Positions 1 through 7,693 of a stretch of 21,590 bases of DNA are shown in pieces. The notes under the pieces were generated by a model. The model ran no database searches, had not been told where the DNA came from, and saw nothing but the letters and a program-made list of their open reading frames with translations. The translations under genes and the position numbers were made by a program. The stretch's first letter is position 1. The number at the start of each line of letters is the position of its first letter. Source of the stretch: Clostridiaceae bacterium (GTDB lineage: Bacteria; Bacillota; Clostridia; Oscillospirales; Acutalibacteraceae); contig CAJGCL010000020.1 in the NCBI GenBank assembly GCA_904501675.1, forward strand, positions 1 through 21,590. The letters run 5' to 3'.

Positions 1-1204
1 AAAGCATAAGCACTACAAAGGAAACTGCGCCTTCTGCTCTGATTTCTTCATTGAGTGCATATTCTGCAACAACAATGAGTGGTTTAAGAGCAGTTCTTAC
101 TGCAGCCTTAAGAGGCTCGCTTTCGCTGATAAACTCAGCAATTGGTGGTGAAATAGTGTAATAAGCATTTACAAAAGCTCTGCCAAGAGGATTTGTCTTT
201 AAGCACTCATCACGGAACGCACAAAGCATGCCAACTTCACCTGAATCAAGACCATAGGAGGCTGTGGCAATAAAGCACATTGAAGGTGGGAAAATACTTG
301 TTTCAGCGTTATTTGGATTCACAATAGAATCGCAATAAACTTTAAGAACTATGCCTGAATTACCCGGACAACCACAGTCTGAAATACAACAAAAATGCTC
401 GGTATTCTCTAATCTGCAATGTTCCCCATTATACGTCTCACCTTTTTCTTTAGGGCAGTGTATTGTTTCAACCTCATCACCTGTTATTGCACCTGTTGTC
501 TGATTATAAGTAATAGAGGTAGACAGTACATCTGCGGTCTTATGGTTAACCATAACATCTTCTTTACTTGTTGCCATGTTCGGGAAATGGTAGGCAACAT
601 CAAGAGTATAATATTTATCATCTGATATTGGTTTATCTATCTTCCCGTCTTCATTGGCATCGATACGCTGGTAATCAGCCTCAAGAGCAGAAAGTGATAC
701 AGTAACTGAATTATACTGTTTTATTTTAACAGTATTATCATCGTCAATATAGATATTATTTCCTTCGTCAGTTATGGTCTCATAATAAGGCTTAATTTCA
801 ATATATATGGGGGTTTCGGATAGCTTTTCAGCATCGGCTCTTTTAACGCCACTATTTTGTACATATATATAGTAGCCCACAAATTGCCCTTTTTCATTGA
901 AACCTTCCTCTGCAAAAAGGTATGAATAAGCATCATCTACCGAGTCTTCTGCAGGGACGACATCAACTGTATCGAAAATATCAGCAGTTTTAGCGGACAA
1001 AACTCCTGTTTTGCCACCTTCCAAGCGTGCGGCAACTTCCTTCACCGCTTCTTGCTTGATATAACGCTCCTCGCTTTTATTAAATGAACGATAAGCAACA
1101 CTAACAATGTTAATAAGGGCAAAGCCACCTAAGGAAAGCAATACAAGAACTATCATAAGTTCTACAAGGGTATATCCTTTTTTTGATGTTAAAAATTTAA
1201 ACAT
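1..1204 (-). CDS. Prepilin-like protein with a CFI-box C-terminal domain (3' end beyond window)
   Basis: I read this open frame directly. It starts with ATG at 1204 and stays open to the left edge (401 codons), so its C-terminus is missing. An AGGAGG site lies 9 nt before the ATG, and the gap to the upstream giant prepilin is only 18 nt. The N-terminus is a classic class III leader, KKG|YTLVELMIVLVLLSL, with Gly10 at -1, Glu at +5 and an extended hydrophobic helix, so PilD-type processing and pilus incorporation are expected. A single DANEDGKID loop (182-190) resembles an EF-hand or dockerin calcium loop, although position 12 is Ile. Residues 250-279 hold six cysteines (250, 263, 272, 273, 277, 279). 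Cys310 begins CFIATASYG, the hallmark of the 'CFI-box' C-terminal domain seen in many bacterial and archaeal proteins of unknown function. It is followed by FRDECL and a YYTISPPIAEFI stretch typical of that domain. The pilin call is firm; the function is unknown, possibly a minor or tip pilin. Confidence 0.88.
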   Translation of the reverse strand, partial: MFKFLTSKKGYTLVELMIVLVLLSLGGFALINIVSVAYRSFNKSEERYIKQEAVKEVAARLEGGKTGVLSAKTADIFDTVDVVPAEDSVDDAYSYLFAEEGFNEKGQFVGYYIYVQNSGVKRADAEKLSETPIYIEIKPYYETITDEGNNIYIDDDNTVKIKQYNSVTVSLSALEADYQRIDANEDGKIDKPISDDKYYTLDVAYHFPNMATSKEDVMVNHKTADVLSTSITYNQTTGAITGDEVETIHCPKEKGETYNGEHCRLENTEHFCCISDCGCPGNSGIVLKVYCDSIVNPNNAETSIFPPSMCFIATASYGLDSGEVGMLCAFRDECLKTNPLGRAFVNAYYTISPPIAEFISESEPLKAAVRTALKPLIVVAEYALNEEIRAEGAVSFVVLML

Positions 1205-1222
1205 CTACTACTGCCTCCTTTT

Positions 1223-4200
1223 TTATTTAGTATCTCTACCTGCTATAGCATAAAGCTTAACATCTGTGCTGCGCCAGAGAAGTTGGCTTGAATCAGCTGA
1301 CTTACTGCCGGATGCTTCATCCGTCAAAGATGGTGTGCTGATAGATGTTTCTGTAGCACCATTATTTAACGCTGTTTCAACTACACTCTTAAGAGTTTCA
1401 ATAGAAATGCCTGCAACCCAACCACCGGGGTTAGGAGTATTTTCACCAACGATATAGTAATAACCACCAACAATGGTTGCATCATTGATAACAGAATTAA
1501 ATCCGCAGTTCAAAACCTTAACGAATTTGAAACTTCCGTCTGCTGATTTAGTACCAACAACAATATATTCTTTAGTGCCTTTAACCATTTCACCGGTGAT
1601 GATAATCATATCATCCTTAGCATCAATAGTAACAATTCTTGAGAAAATTTTGTCAAGACCTTGACCACCTACAGTAACCTCCACCATCTGGGACGGCGCA
1701 ACGCTACGGCTTTCAACGCGTGTAGGTTTATCACTGATATATGGTACAAGCTCAGCACCTGCTTCACTTGCATTCATTTCGCCTTCAGCAGTGTTACTAC
1801 CTGAACCGGTTGCAACAAGTGAATAGAATACTCTACCCTTATTATCGCCATAGTAAGCATAATAGTTAACAGTATAATCAGCAGATGTTTCAGATTTCTT
1901 TTTATTTTCAACAAGAAGGTCAACTGCTGTGAATTGGATACTATCTCTACCATGCATACCATACTTTATATTGCCGTATTCGGCATACTGATTGAGTTTA
2001 AGAGTATTATTTTTATCTTCGTCTGCGGCACTATATAAAGAATAATCATCAAATGTTGCATTATCTTTATAGTAAAGAAGATTAACAAGAGCATCATCTT
2101 TACCCTCAATCATAGCAGAAAGAACACCGTCATTGTAAATACTACCGAGACCTGTTGATGTAACACTGGAATCCGAAGCTAATGCATGCTGATAGCTGGA
2201 AGCCGCAACTGCATAACCAACAGCAACTGTAACACCGTCTTTAGAAGCAATTTTTGTAAGGTTATACATTTCGCCTGGGAACCACACATTGTAGTAATCG
2301 TTATCTTCCTTATTAAGGAAAGCATCTGATGTCTGCATACCGCCCCATCCATTACTTACAGCTCTGTTAGGGTAGTGGATAGGAAGTGTCTCACTGTATG
2401 CACTCTGGTTTATACTGTATTCCACAGGCTGATGGTCAACATTTTCTGTATAATACGCTGCATCCTGACCGTAGTGAGAACGGAAATACAAGCGCTCATA
2501 GGAACGTGTATATTCTGTTACGCCATCGTATGTGATATTTGTATAAACACGCTCACGGTTAGAGGAGTATCCGAAGGTGAAATAAACGTCATCATAATAC
2601 AAATACTCCCATGCACAATTCATTGAAGGAAGGAAGAATTTTGTTTCAGTCTTCTTATCTGCACCATCATAAATCGTAGCTCCTGCTACACTATAAAACA
2701 TGATTTTTTCTGTCTCGTTATTAGGTGCTGATTGAGACAACGCAACTGTAGCGTCATTAGAAGCAAGCCATACTTCAATAGCCCCAAAAGCCCCCTGACG
2801 ATCATCCTCGCTCATACGAGCATAGTCATTGTCATTGAACTTTGCAACATATGTTGCAGTACCGTCATGATTGCTGAAAATAAAGTAGTCTGTAATAGAA
2901 CCTTTAGGATATGAACAACCATTACCTTCACCGATGCCGATGAAACCGCCTTCAGATGCATTTCTATACCATTTGCCTACATGACTTACTCCGGAAGGTA
3001 CCGCTACTCCTTCACCGAATGTCTTTTCAGCTCTGTCATCTTCTATAGGGTCAACAGTTTTTGTTTTCTTTTTCCAACCTCTACCAATACCCAAAACACC
3101 ATCAGACCATTCATAATAAACATATTCATGTGTCTTTGCCTGAACATGGTAAGCATCGGTGCCTGAAATTTTAACGTTCTGAACAAGGTTCGCATAGCCG
3201 TGTACATTGCCTACATAGAAGGTAGAACCTTGAGTAGTATCTGTACTTGGAATGTAAATAACATCGGTAATATTAACGTCGTTCGAGTAGCCTGATGTTC
3301 TGTCGGCTTTATCATTCTTCTCAGTATAGGCACGAACATTTGCAATTTTACCCATACTGGTCGTATTATTATCATCGGCGCTACTATTCAAGTAGTCCGC
3401 ATTGCCATCAAAATTCTTAACAGGGTATGAAGCCAAAGCTTTTAATCTGATTCCGCCGTATGAATAGTCATCCTGAGATTCATGGCCCTTGTATTTATAA
3501 TGAAATGCAAGAACCTGAGATGAATCCCAATAATATTCCTCACTACGGATATTAGATGTAATATTTTTACCATCCCAGAATGCACAAAGATTAAGATAAA
3601 GGTCTGTAGCATCAAGGTTAAATGGGTCATCTTTATCAATAGGTCCGATAACACCGGTCAGACGTATTGGCCATCCACGTTCTGTAAGAATATATGAAAG
3701 TGGTCGGGCATTTTTGTAACCATAACTATGTTCAGTACCTTCACCATTATAGTAGTAGCAGAACTGCGCGTTGGCACTCATAACATTGAACACTTCATCG
3801 CCTACAATACCGGCACGAGTAACTGTACGCTTAGTGCTGCCGTCTTTAATTTGAGATGTTGCAGACGTTAACCACGCCTCATCACCTTTTGAATCTGACA
3901 GTTTGTAGTTAGCAGATGGACCATATGTAACTCTTCGCTGAGCTGATGTGTATTCGAATATATGAGAGTAGTCTCCACCCCAGAAAGAAGGATAAACCTT
4001 TCTTCCCCTTTCTGTCGTATAAACTCTGTCAATATAGTTCTGCGCTCCACCAAAATAACCTGTTTTTGTGTTGTATATAGTTGCACCCATAGCAGCGCTG
4101 AAAATATCAGACTTATCTGATGAGAAGGTATACATACGGTAAATAGAACCGTTTGTACCTGTCATTACATAATATGGGCTCACACCCTGAGTTTCATCGT

Positions 4201-5347
4201 TATCTATCCAACGTATTGAACGGATCTCAGTCCTCTCCTGGTTAGGACGAACAACACTTGGTGCACCTACGGCTGAAGAAGCATATTCTCCATGCTGACC
4301 TATGTTGTTAAGAAACTGGCTATTGGCAGTACGCATTTTTCTGCCCTCAACTCTGAGCATATACTCAATTTGTCTTTTGGTTTCATCATCAGTTTCATTA
4401 CGGTCAACAATTTCGATACCTGCGGAGGTGTAGTAATCTATACCTTCCTTTGTTTCACCTGCCATAAGAAGTGATGGCGGGTCAATATATAAATAGTCGG
4501 ATATAGTTCTTATTTCACCACGGCTATCAAGATAATAAACAGCTATTTTAAGTGGTGAATAAGTAAAATCAAGCGGTATTCCGTCAGGACTATTGATTTT
4601 CAACTTGAATCTGTTGCTTTCTCTTTTTTCAAAGAAAACATCAGGAATATCAGCAGGATCAACCGCTTGGAATTTTGATGTATAAACCTGAACCGGACAA
4701 AGATAGCCTGAATTGTAAACAAGTTTGTCCTCTGTACCAATCATATTTTCATCAGCCGGACCTGAGGATTTTTTTGCCGTCTTATTTGGCGCTAAAACCT
4801 TAATATGGATCCGCTTCTCAGTAAAACCCAATTGCTCCGGAGTTTTAGTAATATCTAAATCCCCAAAAGTGATGGTTTCATAATCAAGTCCATATGTTTG
4901 AATAATAACATCGTGGTTTGTAAAGTTATCATAAACAGTCGATGCCGAAATAATTTCAACACGTGGTCTTATCTGACCAAAAACTGTTTCCAACCCTTGT
5001 TCAAAGGTAGAAATAACCTTTCTACCAACAACATTAATTTGATTAAAAAGAATATCCCCGTTTACAAGCATATTCAATTTAATAGCAGCTTTATTCTCGG
5101 AATCACGCCTTGCAAGGCCTTCTTCCATTTCTTCTTTAGATTCGTAAACATTCTGCACCTTTTCACCTGCATTATACAAGGTCTGGTAAGAGGAAAGGAG
5201 CATAGGTGTGAAGGAGGTGATAATAAGTGCAAGCAAAGCAAGAGCAGTAAGGAGCTCAACATACGTCATACCGACCTTATTGTTGCTGACATGCTTTTTG
5301 AAAAAGCTTTTTTTACCATTTACTCTGTCTGAACATTTCTTTTTCAT
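1223..5347 (-). CDS. Giant prepilin-like protein (1374 aa), putative pilus tip adhesin
   Basis: The N-terminus has an unusually long 26-residue basic leader ending KVG|MTYVELLTALALLALI. Gly26 is at -1 and Glu31 at +5, a good class III prepilin signal followed by one hydrophobic helix (about 27-50). The remaining roughly 1320 residues are exported-looking, rich in Tyr, Asn, Asp and Ser, poor in Cys, and I do not recognise them as a named family. Several segments read like beta-propeller blades: YYVMTGTNGSIYRMY near 392, a similar one near 1160-1180 (GRVFYSLVATG) and another at about 1245-1313. This suggests a large beta-rich head on a pilin stalk. The ATG is supported by an AGGAAGG site 9 nt upstream. 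It lies 56 nt after the 734-aa prepilin and 18 nt before the next one, so the three are surely co-transcribed. Most minor pilins are 120-250 aa. A role as a tip adhesin, analogous in position to PilY1-type proteins, is inference. Confidence 0.85.
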   Translation of the reverse strand: MKKKCSDRVNGKKSFFKKHVSNNKVGMTYVELLTALALLALIITSFTPMLLSSYQTLYNAGEKVQNVYESKEEMEEGLARRDSENKAAIKLNMLVNGDILFNQINVVGRKVISTFEQGLETVFGQIRPRVEIISASTVYDNFTNHDVIIQTYGLDYETITFGDLDITKTPEQLGFTEKRIHIKVLAPNKTAKKSSGPADENMIGTEDKLVYNSGYLCPVQVYTSKFQAVDPADIPDVFFEKRESNRFKLKINSPDGIPLDFTYSPLKIAVYYLDSRGEIRTISDYLYIDPPSLLMAGETKEGIDYYTSAGIEIVDRNETDDETKRQIEYMLRVEGRKMRTANSQFLNNIGQHGEYASSAVGAPSVVRPNQERTEIRSIRWIDNDETQGVSPYYVMTGTNGSIYRMYTFSSDKSDIFSAAMGATIYNTKTGYFGGAQNYIDRVYTTERGRKVYPSFWGGDYSHIFEYTSAQRRVTYGPSANYKLSDSKGDEAWLTSATSQIKDGSTKRTVTRAGIVGDEVFNVMSANAQFCYYYNGEGTEHSYGYKNARPLSYILTERGWPIRLTGVIGPIDKDDPFNLDATDLYLNLCAFWDGKNITSNIRSEEYYWDSSQVLAFHYKYKGHESQDDYSYGGIRLKALASYPVKNFDGNADYLNSSADDNNTTSMGKIANVRAYTEKNDKADRTSGYSNDVNITDVIYIPSTDTTQGSTFYVGNVHGYANLVQNVKISGTDAYHVQAKTHEYVYYEWSDGVLGIGRGWKKKTKTVDPIEDDRAEKTFGEGVAVPSGVSHVGKWYRNASEGGFIGIGEGNGCSYPKGSITDYFIFSNHDGTATYVAKFNDNDYARMSEDDRQGAFGAIEVWLASNDATVALSQSAPNNETEKIMFYSVAGATIYDGADKKTETKFFLPSMNCAWEYLYYDDVYFTFGYSSNRERVYTNITYDGVTEYTRSYERLYFRSHYGQDAAYYTENVDHQPVEYSINQSAYSETLPIHYPNRAVSNGWGGMQTSDAFLNKEDNDYYNVWFPGEMYNLTKIASKDGVTVAVGYAVAASSYQHALASDSSVTSTGLGSIYNDGVLSAMIEGKDDALVNLLYYKDNATFDDYSLYSAADEDKNNTLKLNQYAEYGNIKYGMHGRDSIQFTAVDLLVENKKKSETSADYTVNYYAYYGDNKGRVFYSLVATGSGSNTAEGEMNASEAGAELVPYISDKPTRVESRSVAPSQMVEVTVGGQGLDKIFSRIVTIDAKDDMIIITGEMVKGTKEYIVVGTKSADGSFKFVKVLNCGFNSVINDATIVGGYYYIVGENTPNPGGWVAGISIETLKSVVETALNNGATETSISTPSLTDEASGSKSADSSQLLWRSTDVKLYAIAGRDTK

Positions 5348-5403
5348 AGTCTTATTCCTTCCTTTCTTAAAATTTATGCTTAATTATATACTGTTGTTCT
5401 GAA

Positions 5404-7608
5404 TCAGCTAGCCCAAACAACGTAGAAGTCATCAACCTTAGGCTGACTTTGTGTACCGGCATTCATATTACCAATCCACTGTAAGTCTTGTGCATCATAT
5501 GTTCTCGGTCTTGCTCTATCTACCAGTGTATCAAAAACAAGGTTTTGAATACCTGACCAAAGGTTCCACCAAGGAGTGTTATTGGTATCAGTATCTTCCT
5601 TGCTGTAAATAACATCCATAAAATAGCTGGTCATAGAGAAACCGGCTTTTTTCATTTCTCCGTTGATTTTCGTCTCTTTTTCTGCGTTAAACTGATAAAC
5701 GTCACCTGCATTAGCAAACTTGTAAAGAATAACATCCTTACCTTTGTAATATACGGTTTGAGTTTTGTAGTTTGAACCATTTTCAGTAAACGGAACAAGC
5801 CATATATATGCATCCTCTGCGAAATATACTCTACCGGCCTTAACTGTATCAATTCCATCATCAGGATTATCAGGATTTTTAAGTATTTCCATTGTATATG
5901 GTGTGCTTTCTGGTGCTGCTAAAATTATAGTAGACATACGATAAGCATTGTAATCAAGAAGATACGCAAGACCGGAATTCTTTGTATACAATGAAACGAA
6001 GCTATTTACACGGTTATTGAAAACAATATCCGGAGCCTGAAGATACAGAACCTTGTAAAGTGATTGGTTTGAAGCGATACCGTCGCCGATACGACCCGTA
6101 CGGCATGGGTTCATAATAACGTTAACAGGCATATCTATCTGAATACCATTAGTAGCTGTGAAGGCTACAAAATTATCACGCCTTGCGCCCTCTGCCCAGT
6201 TTCTCATATTCTGGGTTTTTAAACAGTTAAAAAACGGGTCGCGTTCAGGGTTAACCGTTGTAGTTTCAGGATGAAGACCTAAAGAGAAATCTTCAATGTT
6301 ACTGTTAATATACTGCATGTGCTCCCAGAAAACATCATCAGGTCCGAGAGTTTCATCGTTATCAATCTTCTTCTGAACAGCGTCATTATGCGGATCAACA
6401 GTATTTGTGTTATAATCATCAACCTTTGCATTATACGCATCAATATAGTCAACATAGTCCATAGTTGTACCTTCAGCAAGGCCAAGGAAATCGTTTGCTG
6501 CTGCTTTGTACTTGATTTTTTTAGTAGAAAGCACCATATTACCTATACAAGAAAAACCGTAAACAGGCTGACCATTAATAGCTACTTCCATATCACCTTC
6601 AAAAAAGCTGTCGTTATTAATAGAAAGAGCTGTTACGCCACTTGCCTGATCAGTATCAGGGAAGATCTGGTTACTTTCAATATTAGCAGGAACAATCCAA
6701 CTTTTTTCCGAAGGCTTAGTAGGGAGAATAACATAACAACTACGTACAACACCCTTACCATTTATATTACCATAAGAAGTAAATTCAACTCTATTGTTTT
6801 CTACCTTGAATATTTGCTCATCAGCTGTAAGATCATCACCATTTTTTATTGCAGTCTTTGCTTTCTGAAGATAATTACTATACTGTGTAGCCGGAGCTCC
6901 CTTTGGGTCATCATCTTTTATTTTTTCAGTTGTTCTTGATTGAGTTGTAGCATCTACACTTGTTCTATAATAATCTATAGAATCATTATATACAATATCA
7001 CAGGTAGCGTAACCCATATACGAACCATTTACCATATTCCCCAAGCCATTAGTAACAGCAGTTTTATGTCCATAGGGCACCTTGCCCTTCTTGACATCCT
7101 CTACTGAGAAGCCTGCAGGCGTGGTTGTTGAATAAATAATACCTTTTTCAAGGTAGTTTTTATATTCATCACTTTTAAGTACTCTCTCACGAAAATCCGC
7201 ATCACTCTCATTTGGATTTTTCTTAGGGAAAGTATCAGGAAAAGGAACTGTTTCATCACGATACATATACATCATGGTTACAGACATTTTCTTATCTATT
7301 TTTAGGAATTTTTTTAACTTAAGTAAATCAGGAGAATTTTCGTCTACTGCAGAAAGGTCATCAGGAACTTCTACACCTTTTTCTTCATCTGCTTCGGCTC
7401 CATCATAACACATTTGGAACGCACCAACCGCAAACTCTATCATAGATCGGGCAAGGTAAGATGCTTTTTGCTCATCTGAACCTGTCATAGCAGCTTCCAT
7501 AGCATTTTCTGACATTGAGAACATAATCGGAAGCAAAAGTGTAAGCACAAGTAAGATTGCCATAACCGCTACAAGAGCTATACCATTCCTTTTGGTTAAA
7601 ATGTTCAT
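5404..7608 (-). CDS. Large PilX/GspK-like prepilin (734 aa)
   Basis: The leader is short (MNILTKRNG, cleavage after Gly9) and precedes IALVAVMAILLVLTLLLPIM, a hydrophobic helix to about residue 30. The mature +5 position is Ala instead of Glu, as in GspK-like minor pseudopilins that cap the fibre. The following stretch (SEKA-type helix ending near AFQMCY, residue 67) matches the PilX/GspK N-terminal pattern of a small-residue helix continuing into the soluble domain. The rest (about 70-734) is a large, soluble, mostly polar domain that I do not recognise. Canonical GspK is about 320 aa, so this is more than twice as long. The start is supported by AAGGAG 8 nt upstream of the ATG. It is the first of three consecutive prepilin genes after pilB. 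Lack of Glu5 suggests it sits at the tip, since it cannot neutralise the N-terminus of a subunit ahead of it; that placement is inference from the family. Confidence 0.8.
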   Translation of the reverse strand: MNILTKRNGIALVAVMAILLVLTLLLPIMFSMSENAMEAAMTGSDEQKASYLARSMIEFAVGAFQMCYDGAEADEEKGVEVPDDLSAVDENSPDLLKLKKFLKIDKKMSVTMMYMYRDETVPFPDTFPKKNPNESDADFRERVLKSDEYKNYLEKGIIYSTTTPAGFSVEDVKKGKVPYGHKTAVTNGLGNMVNGSYMGYATCDIVYNDSIDYYRTSVDATTQSRTTEKIKDDDPKGAPATQYSNYLQKAKTAIKNGDDLTADEQIFKVENNRVEFTSYGNINGKGVVRSCYVILPTKPSEKSWIVPANIESNQIFPDTDQASGVTALSINNDSFFEGDMEVAINGQPVYGFSCIGNMVLSTKKIKYKAAANDFLGLAEGTTMDYVDYIDAYNAKVDDYNTNTVDPHNDAVQKKIDNDETLGPDDVFWEHMQYINSNIEDFSLGLHPETTTVNPERDPFFNCLKTQNMRNWAEGARRDNFVAFTATNGIQIDMPVNVIMNPCRTGRIGDGIASNQSLYKVLYLQAPDIVFNNRVNSFVSLYTKNSGLAYLLDYNAYRMSTIILAAPESTPYTMEILKNPDNPDDGIDTVKAGRVYFAEDAYIWLVPFTENGSNYKTQTVYYKGKDVILYKFANAGDVYQFNAEKETKINGEMKKAGFSMTSYFMDVIYSKEDTDTNNTPWWNLWSGIQNLVFDTLVDRARPRTYDAQDLQWIGNMNAGTQSQPKVDDFYVVWAS

Positions 7609-7633
7609 GACCTCAACTCCTTTTTAATCTAGA

Positions 7634-7661
7634 GTGAATAGTGAATAGCGAACAATGAATG
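7634..7661. repeat. Four degenerate 7-bp tandem units in the pilB-prepilin gap
   Basis: Between pilB and the 734-aa prepilin the plus strand reads GTGAATA, GTGAATA, GCGAACA, ATGAATG in tandem. The first two units are identical and the others differ by two to three bases. The array lies upstream of the ribosome binding site of the prepilin gene, in an 85-bp gap. It could be a remnant of a dispersed heptamer repeat or a protein binding site; the sequence alone does not decide. Confidence 0.6.
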
Positions 7662-7693
7662 ATTTATAACAAAACATCCATCAAATAAATCTT

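Noticed and set aside
419..625. 68-codon plus-strand open frame
   Set aside because: Antisense to the CFI-box prepilin, which is open through this entire region.
4898..5332. 144-codon plus-strand open frame
   Set aside because: Antisense to the start of the giant prepilin, whose leader and ribosome binding site are convincing. No domain or start signal is seen in the antisense frame.
6319..6939. 206-codon plus-strand open frame
   Set aside because: It lies wholly inside the 734-aa prepilin gene in antisense, has an Ile/Asn/Cys-rich composition typical of shadow frames, and has no ribosome binding site.
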